Part shown: positions 1 to 7,286 of the stretch, one piece after another | How the letters are laid out: each line of letters begins with the position of its first letter | How positions within the stretch are numbered: position 1 is the stretch's first letter | DNA from: Gammaproteobacteria bacterium | GTDB lineage: Bacteria > Pseudomonadota > Gammaproteobacteria > Arenicellales > Poriferihabitantaceae | DNA length: 36,588 bases | Assembly: GCA_009842505.1 (NCBI GenBank) | Contig: VYFG01000154.1 | Span: forward strand, 1-36,588 | Reading direction: 5' to 3' | Translations under genes and position numbers: made by a program | Notes under the pieces: model-generated | What the model was told of the DNA's origin: nothing | The model's input: the letters and a program-made list of their open reading frames with translations, nothing else | The model's database searches: none

Positions 1-13
1 TTGGGGGGACACC

Positions 14-397
14 TTAGAACGGTGATCCAGGGACTTTAATGGATGGTGCTGATACGTTCGCGGAAAGCAGGCGGCCCCGGACCCGGTCGAGGATCTTGCA
101 GGTCATCTCCCCGTCGACGACCGCCACGACGATACTTCCGTGTTCCGGCTCCACGGCCCGGTCCACGACAAGGAGGTCGCCGTCGAAGATGCCCGCACCC
201 TCCATGGAGGAGCCGGAGACGCGGCAGTAGAAGGTCGCGGCGGGATGACGGATGAGGTGCTCGTTGAGGTCGAGCTTCCCGTCCATGTAGTCGTCCGCGG
301 GGCTCGGGAACCCGGCCGGCACGGCGCCGGGAAAGTAGGGAATCCGGAAGGATGTCCCGGGGTTCGGATGCTCTCCCAAGTATTCCAGTTTCATCAT
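14..397 (-). CDS. umuD: UmuD-like SOS mutagenesis peptidase, C-terminally truncated
   Basis: Member of the LexA/UmuD S24 peptidase family; UmuD self-cleaves during the SOS response and then works with UmuC as translesion DNA polymerase V. Visible features are the Ala28-Gly29 cleavage site followed by the FPSPADDY signature, the nucleophile Ser64 in SGSSM and the general base Lys101 after the VVDGE strand. E. coli UmuD is 139 aa and ends with a strand like FGVVIHVV; here the protein stops at 127 aa, right after the SAPSIKV strand, so that last strand is lost. The gene runs to within 14 bases of the window edge, so any umuC lies outside. ATG at 397 was used; 394 is an alternative. I saw no convincing LexA box upstream. 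Family assignment is firm; whether the truncated protein works is doubtful. Confidence 0.88.
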   Translation of the reverse strand: MMKLEYLGEHPNPGTSFRIPYFPGAVPAGFPSPADDYMDGKLDLNEHLIRHPAATFYCRVSGSSMEGAGIFDGDLLVVDRAVEPEHGSIVVAVVDGEMTCKILDRVRGRLLSANVSAPSIKVPGSPF

Positions 398-601
398 TTC
401 AGCCCGTTCGGATCAGACAAATGCCGCGGTGCCCGGCATCAGCTAGGCCGGAAGACCGGTTGTACCGGCGGGATCGCCGGTCGTCAAGTGAATCCGACTG
501 GAATCCCGTGCGGGAATCGTGTGTACCAGGCGGGACTATGAGCGGCAGCCAGGCCCTTACATTGTTAGAATAATCTGACCTAATCTGATGGAGAACCCAA
601 C
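398..601. promoter_or_regulatory. Divergent intergenic region, two hairpins and an extended -10 promoter candidate
   Basis: No gene is seen between umuD (minus) and the plus-strand gene at 602. The region holds a perfect 6-bp inverted repeat (421-426 / 434-439, ATGCCG...CGGCAT) and a perfect 7-bp one with a 4-base loop (464-470 / 475-481, ACCGGCG...CGCCGGT). An extended -10 element, TG-T-TAGAAT, lies at 563-571 and would fire toward 602; no good -35 accompanies it. A GGAG ribosome site precedes the ATG at 602. The hairpins sit where a regulator of umuD could bind, but this is inference. Confidence 0.4.
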
Positions 602-1231
602 ATGAAAAATTTCTCTCAACTGATAGTCAGCTTTATAGCCGGGGCGACGTTTACCGCGCTGGCCGGTGTACTAGTCTTGCCCGCGATTAGTTCAGATGCC
701 CAGTTACCAGAGTCCGACCCTTTGGGTATGCCCAAGCCGCCAAAGCATTTGCGAGATAGAGCTAACATAGCCAACGTATTGGAGGACGAAAAATGTAACC
801 CAAAAAATCGCACGTTGACGGATCCAAGAAGTCCGTTCAATCCACAAAATCCCATGTTCAGTGGCACGTGCCCGGAGTCATACAATAGAATACAAATTGA
901 CGATGCAAAACAACGTCTTAAGTATGAAGATATGGCAAGGGCGGAACTTATCTATGAGGAGCAAATGTCGAAGTGGACTTGTGCCAATTGGCAATTAATC
1001 GGCCTAGAGGCACCGCCTCCGGATTGCGACTCTTCTAACCCTGTTGCGTTTGGTACGGTAGACCTCATGGGAGGATTAGCAGTAACCGTAATTTATGATT
1101 TGATCACGAATCCGCAAAAATATAATGAATTGGGCGAGAAATTAGGTGCTTGGCTTTATGAGCAATCTCAAAAACCGATGGACCCGACGCTGGAGCAATT
1201 AAATCTTTGGTACCCGGACCATTATCAATAG
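602..1231 (+). CDS. Hypothetical secreted or membrane-anchored protein
   Basis: I do not recognise this 209-aa protein. It begins with a hydrophobic segment (about residues 8-30, after MKNFSQL) that reads as a signal peptide or single membrane anchor. A polar middle part contains scattered cysteines (the Lys-Trp-Thr-Cys stretch, and a PPPDC motif near residue 140). A second hydrophobic segment lies around residues 150-166. The ATG at 602 is preceded by GGAG at normal spacing. The gene is much richer in A and T than the transfer genes and lies beside other AT-rich genes, so it is probably acquired cargo. An exported product is the only functional statement the sequence supports. Confidence 0.7.
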   Translation: MKNFSQLIVSFIAGATFTALAGVLVLPAISSDAQLPESDPLGMPKPPKHLRDRANIANVLEDEKCNPKNRTLTDPRSPFNPQNPMFSGTCPESYNRIQIDDAKQRLKYEDMARAELIYEEQMSKWTCANWQLIGLEAPPPDCDSSNPVAFGTVDLMGGLAVTVIYDLITNPQKYNELGEKLGAWLYEQSQKPMDPTLEQLNLWYPDHYQ

Positions 1232-1354
1232 AGATGCGTTGTCTTGTTTGCCCGCCAGCGCCCGGATCATTTTCTCATCACAGCCGTATTCTCGGAGTTT
1301 CTCGAGTTGCCAAAACGGCACACCGGGCTTTGATATATGAACAAGTTGACCCAT
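1199..1354 (-). CDS. Doubtful 51-codon ORF downstream of the HEPN gene
   Basis: A short reading frame starts with MGQLVHISKPGVPFWQLEKL and continues with a helical, charged stretch (REYGCDEKMIRALAG). It begins 49 bases after the HEPN gene stop on the same strand and ends inside the opposite gene, overlapping its last 33 bases. The first 35 or so residues look protein-like, while the tail looks like read-through. No good ribosome binding site precedes the ATG. It could be a remnant of a longer gene or chance. It is listed because the 170-base gap between the convergent genes is otherwise empty. Confidence 0.2.
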   Translation of the reverse strand: MGQLVHISKPGVPFWQLEKLREYGCDEKMIRALAGKQDNASLLIMVRVPKI

Positions 1355-1403
1355 TTAGTCGACGTCCCGAACAAACCGCGGTTTCTCGCCTACACTCCAT
1401 GAA

Positions 1404-2600
1404 TTATGAACGATCGCCACCTTCGGGAATGGTATCACCTGACTCGAAATTGTTTTTTTGTCTCTTCTTTTTCTCCTGACGTTGCCGGTCTAAGGATATA
1501 CGTGACAACTTCAAAGCCTTCTCACAATCGATTTGAGGGGCCATGTATTTCCAGTACTTTTCCCAGTAGGCTATGTGCACATTCTGTTCTTCGCTTGATG
1601 GCATTGACTCCTTCCATTTAAGGTCCAGGAAAGATGTTAACGCCAAACGATACAATACGGCCGCATGAAAAAGAAGACTACGACCTGAGCCTGGGATTAA
1701 CAAGGTGTTGATCGTAACTGGATTACCGTGAAGGAAGTCGTTTCTGCATGAATATAATTTCTCATAAAGCCAACAGGCCAAATTCTTTTGAACAATAGCC
1801 CCCTTATTTTTTATACGGTACCAACGACAGGCGAGAGTCTTTTCCTCCCATGTAACTTGCTCAAGAATGTTCAACACACTTTCCAGATCTGAACGGCCCT
1901 TTTTTCCCGGATGCACGAGGATTTCGAAAGCAGAAACCCAAAGCGCAACCAACCTCCCATAATCATGCAGTACAGCATCTGCTCCGGCTGGAACGAGGCA
2001 AGCTTGATTAGCCATATGAAGAGATCGGAAAAGAGCCACATCGGACCATTTAGGATTTTCGGACACATATCGAGCTTCCCAACGCAGGAGAAGTTCCTGC
2101 AGAAGAAACTCATCAAAATCATCTCTGCGTAGCGTTAAGTAATGCAAGTCAGGTGATGAACATCCACAAAATTGATCGACATCATTGATTGCTAGCATTG
2201 TAGGTAGATGTGCAATCAGATGTTCGTGATTTTTGTCTAGCATCCAAGGATAGATCCAAAAGAAACTGGAATAAAGGACGCGATCAAGAGTATTGTTGTA
2301 GATGATTTGTGAAGATCTTGCGTATAAAACTGAAGAAGCCACAATCAAGTCGCGGAAGCTTGTCGCTACCTCATTTTTCCGTAGGGCATCTGGAATGTCG
2401 GTCCGACGAAGCATGAGTGTCGGAATTATCTGATTGTTATACGTATCCCGAAATCGATTTATAAAGATGCGAAAATTTGGGTGGGTTCGCGTTAGTATTT
2501 CTACACGTGGATCACTTGGTGGAACTAGAGCGAAAGAAGAACCTTCAACAGGCTCTGTCAAGTTGATGTTTGGCAATGCCCAAATAGCTTCCCAAGTCAT
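1404..2600 (-). CDS. HEPN-domain protein, ApeA-like, candidate RNase effector
   Basis: A 398-aa protein with the hallmark of HEPN ribonucleases: R286-N-D-F-L-H291 followed by GN, in the C-terminal half. It is preceded by a helix like the ApeA-type HEPN family (LVALWVSAFEILVHP, about residues 217-231). The N-terminal 200 residues are unassigned and could be a sensing domain. HEPN proteins with an intact RxxxxH pair usually cleave RNA in toxin or abortive-infection systems (known of the family). The ATG at 2600 has a strong AGGAG upstream. A TATAAT box (minus, 2657-2652) with a TCCACA -35 at 18-bp spacing precedes it. Neighbours are an OLD-like nuclease gene, divergent, on the other side of a 277-bp gap. 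The gene is AT-rich relative to the ICE. The RNase activity is inferred from the motif. Confidence 0.72.
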   Translation of the reverse strand: MTWEAIWALPNINLTEPVEGSSFALVPPSDPRVEILTRTHPNFRIFINRFRDTYNNQIIPTLMLRRTDIPDALRKNEVATSFRDLIVASSVLYARSSQIIYNNTLDRVLYSSFFWIYPWMLDKNHEHLIAHLPTMLAINDVDQFCGCSSPDLHYLTLRRDDFDEFLLQELLLRWEARYVSENPKWSDVALFRSLHMANQACLVPAGADAVLHDYGRLVALWVSAFEILVHPGKKGRSDLESVLNILEQVTWEEKTLACRWYRIKNKGAIVQKNLACWLYEKLYSCRNDFLHGNPVTINTLLIPGSGRSLLFHAAVLYRLALTSFLDLKWKESMPSSEEQNVHIAYWEKYWKYMAPQIDCEKALKLSRISLDRQRQEKKKRQKNNFESGDTIPEGGDRS

Positions 2601-2877
2601 GGTTGGTTTTCTCCTATCTGGTCCCTGATATTTTCGTGATCCAAAGGAAGTATTATAAAATTGATCGGTCTAGAGTGTGGACATGGTAATACCTTTCTTT
2701 GGGTAGAAATCGTAGTACAGTTTATCAGGCAGTACAGCAAGGAGCCGTGAGATTGCTTCGTTCTAATGTTCGGATTTTTCGCTGCACATAAACCTAACCA
2801 GCTACAATGAATCCATTGATAGGGTGACTAAGTCATAGAAATATCTATAGACCTACTCTAAGAATGATATTCGCATA
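2601..2877. promoter_or_regulatory. Shared divergent promoter region of the HEPN and OLD-like genes
   Basis: This 277-bp AT-rich gap holds the minus-strand TATAAT (2652-2657) with a 4/6 -35 match at 2676-2681. It has two direct copies of AGTACAG (2714-2720 and 2731-2737) spaced 17 bp, and the palindrome TGACT-A-AGTCA (2825-2835). A TTGATA at 2816-2821 could be the -35 toward the gene at 2878, but no good -10 stands at the right distance, and the ribosome site of that gene is poor. The repeats are plausible operators for co-regulation of the pair. No open reading frame of note is present. Confidence 0.4.
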
Positions 2878-4656
2878 ATGACTGATACGCCTAGATTCGT
2901 AAGGGTAGACTTTTATCGATTTAAGGCATTCGAAAAGTTCACTCTATATCTTCGGAATTTTAATGTTCTAGTCGGTCCAAACAATGCCGGGAAGTCTACG
3001 ATCCTGACCGCCTTTCGAATTTTGGCTGCAGCGATGCGCGTTGCAAATTCCCGCAAGCCAGTCCAGATAACAGGACCACACGGGCAAGAGCTAGGATATA
3101 TCGTTGACTTAAGTGCAATTTCTGTCGCGGAAGAGAATATCTTCTTCAACTATGAAGATTCATCACCTGCCACGGTTGAATTTCAACTGTCAAACAAGAA
3201 TAAAATGTTACTGTATTTCCCAGAACAAGGAAGGTGTAATCTGATTCTAGATGCACAAGGCACTCGAATTTTTTCTCCAACCCAGTTTAGGAAGGAATAT
3301 AAATGTCCTATAGGATTTGTACCTATCCTAGGACCAGTAGAGCATAGTGAGCGCCTATTACAGATAACAGCCGCAAGAAATGCCCTCATCAATTATCAAG
3401 CAGCAAGAAATTTTCGTAACATTTGGTATCACTATCCCGATAGTTTCAATCTTTTTCGACAAGCTATCAATGAAACATGGCCAGGGATGGATATTGAACA
3501 ACCAAAAATTGAGTTTTCCGGCTCAAAGTCATTTCTTAGTATGTTCTGTATTGAAGGTCGAATGCCTAGAGAATTGTATTGGGCGGGATTTGGTTTCCAG
3601 GTATGGTGTCAGATGCTGACGCATCTGATTCAGTCAAAAAACGTAGCACTTTTCTTGATTGATGAGCCAGATATTTATCTACACTCTAATCTACAAAGAC
3701 AACTCATTGGCGTACTGAGCAATCTTGGACCAGACATACTCATCGCTACTCATTCGATCGAAATAATCTCGGAAGCCGAAACAGATGACATAGTTCTTGT
3801 AGACAAACATAGAAAATTTGCACAGAGAATAAAACAGCCATCTAAACTAGGGAGAGTCTTTTCCGCCCTTGGATCTAATCTAAACCCGGTACTAACACAA
3901 CTTGCAAAAACACGCCGGGCGGTTTTTGTCGAAGGAAAAGATTTCAAAATCTTATCGAGATTTGCAAGAAAGCTTAAAGAATTATCTGTAGCGAACCAGA
4001 GTGATTTTGCCGTTATTCCTGTTGAGGGATTTAATCCAGAGCGTGTTCGGAGTGTGAAAATTGGAATTGAAACTACTCTCGGTATAGAGATTTCGGCCGC
4101 GACAGTACTTGACCGCGATTACAGGTCAGACTCTGAATGCAGGTCCCTTGTAACGGACTGCGAAACATTCTGTGATTATGTCTATATTCATAATAGAAAA
4201 GAGATCGAAAACTATCTGTTAGTCCCCGAAGCACTAAATAGAGCGATAGCGAGAAAATCACGAGAACAGTCCAAGCGAACAGGAAAAGTAAATGAGTGTA
4301 CTTTAATAGCAGATGTTTTTTTGGGTGATTTCTCGAAGAACCAAAAGCAATATGTTACAGCGCAATCTCTTCATTGCGCTATTAAATTCTCAAAAAAACA
4401 CTCACCTGAAATTGACGAGTCAAAAGTTACAGAGAAATTCCTTGGCCAGTTTGAAGCTTCTTGGAATCGAAACCCATTTGACATGATTCCCGGAAAAAAG
4501 GCGATAAGTGAATTTAATAAAAAATTGCAAGATAAGTGCGGAGTGAACCTAACAATAACGACAATGATTGACGCAATGAGAACTGAAGAAATTCCCACAG
4601 AAGTTATTGAATTAATCAAGAATCTTGAAAACTTCGCTACACGCCACCCAGATTGA
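2878..4656 (+). CDS. OLD-like nuclease: ABC-type ATPase with TOPRIM-like C-terminal domain
   Basis: A 592-aa protein of the OLD / AAA_15-AAA_21 type. Seen: Walker A GPNNAGKS at 33-40, an ABC signature-like GFGFQ near 237-241, Walker B LFLIDEPD with D262/E263, and the H-loop ATHS at 290-293. Then comes a TOPRIM-like half with VEGKD (E352), LDRD (D412/D414) and a KEIENYLL stretch at 441-448. Family members (OLD of P2, GajA of Gabija, retron and PARIS ATPases) are DNA or RNA nucleases or sensors in phage defence. A divergent HEPN gene lies beside it, so this is a candidate defence module. The 3' end overlaps the convergent pilU stop by 20 bp, at an abrupt shift from AT-rich to GC-rich DNA. The domain call is firm; the defence role is inference. 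Confidence 0.82.
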   Translation: MTDTPRFVRVDFYRFKAFEKFTLYLRNFNVLVGPNNAGKSTILTAFRILAAAMRVANSRKPVQITGPHGQELGYIVDLSAISVAEENIFFNYEDSSPATVEFQLSNKNKMLLYFPEQGRCNLILDAQGTRIFSPTQFRKEYKCPIGFVPILGPVEHSERLLQITAARNALINYQAARNFRNIWYHYPDSFNLFRQAINETWPGMDIEQPKIEFSGSKSFLSMFCIEGRMPRELYWAGFGFQVWCQMLTHLIQSKNVALFLIDEPDIYLHSNLQRQLIGVLSNLGPDILIATHSIEIISEAETDDIVLVDKHRKFAQRIKQPSKLGRVFSALGSNLNPVLTQLAKTRRAVFVEGKDFKILSRFARKLKELSVANQSDFAVIPVEGFNPERVRSVKIGIETTLGIEISAATVLDRDYRSDSECRSLVTDCETFCDYVYIHNRKEIENYLLVPEALNRAIARKSREQSKRTGKVNECTLIADVFLGDFSKNQKQYVTAQSLHCAIKFSKKHSPEIDESKVTEKFLGQFEASWNRNPFDMIPGKKAISEFNKKLQDKCGVNLTITTMIDAMRTEEIPTEVIELIKNLENFATRHPD

Positions 4657-5233
4657 TTACCAATCGAAAACTAAGCGTTTTACCCCAGAGTAAGGTGAGC
4701 CAGGCTCCGATCAAGAGAGAGGGACCAAAGGGAACGGGAGTGTGTCGTTCCAATTTACCGGATACCGTAAGGACTGACACTAACACCAAGTGAACTACTA
4801 CCGCCGACAGAAACACCAGCGGCAACATCGCCCATCCGAGCCAAGCGCCGATAGCGGCCAGCATCTTGAAGTCCCCGTACCCCATTCCTTCCCTACCAGT
4901 CAGGATCCGGTGCGCATGGTAGATCAGCCAGAGCGAGAGGTAGCCCACCATCGCGCCAATCACTGCGTTCTCCAGGGTGGTGAACGTGTTTCCCTGCAGG
5001 TTTACCGCAAGTCCGGCCCACAAAAGCGGCAACGTGATCCTGTCCGGAAGCAGGTGCCGTTCAATGTCGATCGCAGCTAGGGCGATCAGTGTCCAGACAA
5101 ATCCGACCGCAGCCAGAAAGGTCCAGCCGGGACCGAAATGAAAATACAGGTGCACCGCCATGACGGCACCGGCCGGCAGGAACAGCGCCCTGGGACCGCG
5201 CAAGGCATCCGGCCATTGCATCAGAAGCCGCAA
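4637..5233 (-). CDS. pilU: Type IV prepilin peptidase (A24), PilU-like
   Basis: Membrane aspartyl protease that removes the leader of PilS and PilV at the cytoplasmic face. Seen: several hydrophobic helices and the two catalytic aspartates, D56 in AIDIERHLLPD and D121 in GMGYGD. At 198 aa it lacks the N-terminal cysteine-rich domain of PilD, as R64 PilU does. The best start is a TTG at 5233, because AGGGA stands five bases upstream; the next ATG (5221) has no ribosome site. It is the last gene of the pilus operon, 33 bp after the preceding small gene, and its end overlaps the convergent OLD-like gene. Function is firm from the catalytic motifs. Confidence 0.9.
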   Translation of the reverse strand: MRLLMQWPDALRGPRALFLPAGAVMAVHLYFHFGPGWTFLAAVGFVWTLIALAAIDIERHLLPDRITLPLLWAGLAVNLQGNTFTTLENAVIGAMVGYLSLWLIYHAHRILTGREGMGYGDFKMLAAIGAWLGWAMLPLVFLSAVVVHLVLVSVLTVSGKLERHTPVPFGPSLLIGAWLTLLWGKTLSFRLVINLGGV

Positions 5234-5266
5234 AATCGTCCCTGTGGCGGCTTTCCGGGGATTCCG

Positions 5267-5491
5267 CTACCCGAGTTCGGCCGAAGGGCCGTTTTCGGCA
5301 TCCTGGCCATTCTGCAGCGAATAATGACAATGGGAGCAGAGATCCTCCTTCACCCACCAGCAGGCACCGAGTTCCTCGTGCCAGCAGGCGTTGTATTCCC
5401 AGCATCCACACTCACGGCAGGATCGCCAGCCCGGGGGAGCTTCCCGGGGAAAGGGTAACCGAGAGGGCTCAGGATTGATGATCGTAGACAT
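5267..5491 (-). CDS. Small cysteine-rich protein, putative zinc-binding
   Basis: A 74-aa protein with eight cysteines within about 37 residues, in the pattern CxxCGCxxxxxCx7CxxxxxxxCxxC, including SCRECGC, GACWWV and DLCSHCH. Similar CxxCGC...GGCxWVxxDLCSxC modules occur in phage and plasmid proteins (recalled, not searched). It lies between pilV and pilU on the same strand, starting 6 bp after the preceding small ORF. A role in pilus biogenesis is suggested only by position. It is not the zinc domain of PilD-type peptidases, whose spacing (CPxC...CxxC) differs, but the location next to a peptidase lacking that domain is notable. Confidence 0.65.
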   Translation of the reverse strand: MSTIINPEPSRLPFPREAPPGWRSCRECGCWEYNACWHEELGACWWVKEDLCSHCHYSLQNGQDAENGPSAELG

Positions 5492-5497
5492 GATGTA

Positions 5498-5674
5498 TCA
5501 GTCGTCGAGGGTTTGTATGCGATAGATCTCGTCCTTCCATGCCCAATGGGCCTCCCTGGGGCCGACCCGGAAGGAAAGCCAGGCCATGCAGGCGGGCCAG
5601 GAAGCGACCTGCAGGGAAAGCAGAAACCACTTGGGTGCAATCCTGAACATCGGCCGCAGCTGGTCCCGGCTCAT
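5498..5674 (-). CDS. 58-aa putative membrane protein in the pil operon
   Basis: A short reading frame of 58 codons starting MSRDQLRPMFRIAPKWFLLS and ending in a charged tail (EIYRIQTLDD). Residues 15-35 are hydrophobic with several tryptophans and look like one membrane segment. It sits 37 bp after the pilV stop and 6 bp before the cysteine-rich gene, filling what would otherwise be a 220-bp hole in the operon. A GAAGAA stretch just upstream of the ATG at 5674 may serve for initiation. I do not recognise the family. Existence is supported by operon geometry and amino-acid character only. Confidence 0.5.
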   Translation of the reverse strand: MSRDQLRPMFRIAPKWFLLSLQVASWPACMAWLSFRVGPREAHWAWKDEIYRIQTLDD

Positions 5675-5711
5675 TTCTTCAGTTCCCGGGGATCAGGAAA
5701 ATTGAGGATAA

Positions 5712-6809
5712 TCATCTGACCGGCCTGCACATGTAGCGGCAGCTTGAAGACCAGCAGGTACCGGCATCCGTGCTGTAGCTGCCAGGGGGCGAACACCCTG
5801 AAACATAGTTCTCGCATTCGTCGCACGTGGCGCCCCACCCGCCCTGGTGGCAATAGTATCGGGGTTTCCCCGCCCGGTCCCCGGACCCGCATGAGCTCTT
5901 GCATACCTTGATGCAGTTGCCGTTTCCGTCCAGTTGGGAACTGCAGCTCCAGCTGGCGCGGGAGTTGAGTCCAGCCGGTCTCGGATCGTCCGGGGGACAT
6001 TGGAGGTTCGGTGGCGGCGACGGGCTCGGAGATGGGCTGGGCGAAGGAGACGGCGAGGGAGAAGGACTGGGACTGGAACTTCCGGTGGCAACGCACGTCG
6101 GCTGGCCGGATACGACCCGGACACGTTGTGTGCCGCTGCAGCTCAGACCGGCAAGGTCCTGAAGGAACTTGACCGTGGTGCCGGTGAGAGTCTCCCCGTC
6201 GAGCGTCACCTGGTCCACGTTGGCGATCTCGTTTCCGCCCATGTCGAGGTCCCCCTCCATGTCCCGGAGGCCGTCGCGGGGGAGCATCGCTTCTCGGGCG
6301 GCCTCGTGCCCGGGCACCGGCACACCGACCCGGACATTGGTCCCGGATACGGCACCGCTGACGGGAAAGAGTCTTCGCACATCCTCGGCCGCCTCCGCCG
6401 TCAGTAGGTCGGTCTCGATGGTGATGCCGGACGTCGGTGTCGCCGGCGTGACGGCGACCAGGCTGTAGGGCTGGCCCATGCTGTTCCGCCCTCCCCCGGC
6501 GAAATTCGGGATATAGGCCTCGAGGTCGGCGATGGCCACCGGCCAGGCATACCCGTGGTCCGGGTTGAGCCGATAGCTGTAGAGAGCCTCCTGGATGAGG
6601 ACGATCCCTTCCGCGGTGCGCATGGCCGCGGCCTCGCGGTTCTGGCCATGTTTCCAGTTGAGATACGCGGCGGACAGGGCCGCGATCACGGCCAGGGCGA
6701 GAGCAAGACTCAACAGCACCTCCCCCCGTTCCTTTTCTCTTCCGGAGTTTCCTTTCGGGTCTCCCTTCAGGTTTCCTTTTGGGTTTCTTTTCGATGGACG
6801 GTTCAACAT
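5712..6809 (-). CDS. pilV: PilV-like minor pilin / pilus-tip adhesin with Ser-Pro linker
   Basis: Predicted tip protein of the type IVb pilus, which in R64 selects recipients through its variable C-terminus. The ATG at 6809 overlaps the pilM-like stop by 7 bp; product 365 aa. Residues 1-29 form a basic leader ending EKERG, followed by EVLLSLALALAVIAAL, a pilin-type helix, though position +5 is Ser rather than the usual Glu. A central region contains typical PilV-like strands (GDLDMGGNEIANVDQV, about 170-185). Residues 246-265 are ten Ser-Pro pairs. The last 95 residues contain 12 cysteines and form a probably disulfide-bonded tip domain. No shufflon repeats or Rci recombinase are seen, so the tip appears fixed. 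Confidence 0.8.
   Translation of the reverse strand: MLNRPSKRNPKGNLKGDPKGNSGREKERGEVLLSLALALAVIAALSAAYLNWKHGQNREAAAMRTAEGIVLIQEALYSYRLNPDHGYAWPVAIADLEAYIPNFAGGGRNSMGQPYSLVAVTPATPTSGITIETDLLTAEAAEDVRRLFPVSGAVSGTNVRVGVPVPGHEAAREAMLPRDGLRDMEGDLDMGGNEIANVDQVTLDGETLTGTTVKFLQDLAGLSCSGTQRVRVVSGQPTCVATGSSSPSPSPSPSPSPSPSPSPSPPPNLQCPPDDPRPAGLNSRASWSCSSQLDGNGNCIKVCKSSCGSGDRAGKPRYYCHQGGWGATCDECENYVSGCSPPGSYSTDAGTCWSSSCRYMCRPVR
6015..6074 (-). repeat. (Ser-Pro)10 coding repeat in pilV
   Basis: Sixty bases encode ten consecutive Ser-Pro dipeptides. Ser is written with AGT, TCT, TCG and AGC and Pro with all four CCN codons, in a mixed order. The DNA is therefore not a clean tandem repeat, and the protein pattern rather than recent slippage explains it. 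It separates the pilin-like body from the cysteine-rich end. Confidence 0.9.
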
Positions 6810-7270
6810 GATTTTTCCTCCAGCAGGAGCTGAAAGCCGGACCGGTTGGGCGACGTCTTTCGGCGTTTCAGGGGAATGGCCACGCCCGTGGCGGTCCGGA
6901 CCGCGCCATGGCGCTCGATAAGATGCGTGACCCGCCAGTCGGAAGCGCCGGCGGCATACAGGGCCTCGAGGGCGAATCCCATCGTGTGCCGGGAACCCGG
7001 CCGGGTAGTGAGACTCAGCGACCACCGGTCGGGATGATCGACGGAAAGCCCGGAATAACCGATCTCGGTCGCGGCCGCGGCGAGGCCGACCGGCGCAGCG
7101 GGAGGGGAGCCGCACTTGTGCGCGGCGTACCGCACGGCAACGTCCCGCACCCGCGTGACGTCGATGTCCAGGTCCGCACGCTTGCGGTGCTCTCCGTAGC
7201 GCGTCATTGCGGCGACCGCGAGCGCGCCCATGAAGGCGACCAGGAACGCGTATCCCATGAGCCGCACCAT
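6803..7270 (-). CDS. pilM: PilM-like pilus accessory membrane protein
   Basis: A 155-aa protein with one N-terminal membrane helix (about residues 5-22, MGYAFLVAFMGALAVAAM) and a mixed periplasmic domain containing YAAHKCG and a HPDRWSLSL strand. Size, topology and position among pil genes resemble R64 PilM, a small inner-membrane pilus protein. Sequence likeness by eye is only moderate, and a minor pilin-like function is the alternative. ATG 7270 was chosen because the hydrophobic segment starts there; an upstream extension would overlap pilS deeply. It follows pilS by 16 bp and overlaps pilV by 7 bp. In R64, pilM lies upstream of pilN, so the location here is shuffled. Confidence 0.55.
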   Translation of the reverse strand: MVRLMGYAFLVAFMGALAVAAMTRYGEHRKRADLDIDVTRVRDVAVRYAAHKCGSPPAAPVGLAAAATEIGYSGLSVDHPDRWSLSLTTRPGSRHTMGFALEALYAAGASDWRVTHLIERHGAVRTATGVAIPLKRRKTSPNRSGFQLLLEEKSC

Positions 7271-7286
7271 CCGATCCCGACCGGTC

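Noticed and set aside
398..560. LexA (SOS) box upstream of umuD
   Set aside because: No CTGT-N8-ACAG or close relative was found; only GC-rich hairpins are present.
1207..1479. 90-codon plus-strand frame over the junction of the 602 gene and HEPN gene
   Set aside because: Starts inside the previous gene, has no ribosome site and runs antisense into the HEPN gene end; product looks random.
5267..5491. Treating the eight-cysteine protein as a split-off PilD zinc domain
   Set aside because: The cysteine spacing (CxxCGC...CxxC) does not match the two CxxC pairs of PilD N-termini, so position alone is not enough.
5712..6809. Shufflon in pilV
   Set aside because: I looked for repeated sfx-like sequences or inverted partial pilV ends downstream and found none before the next genes; no recombinase gene is in the window.
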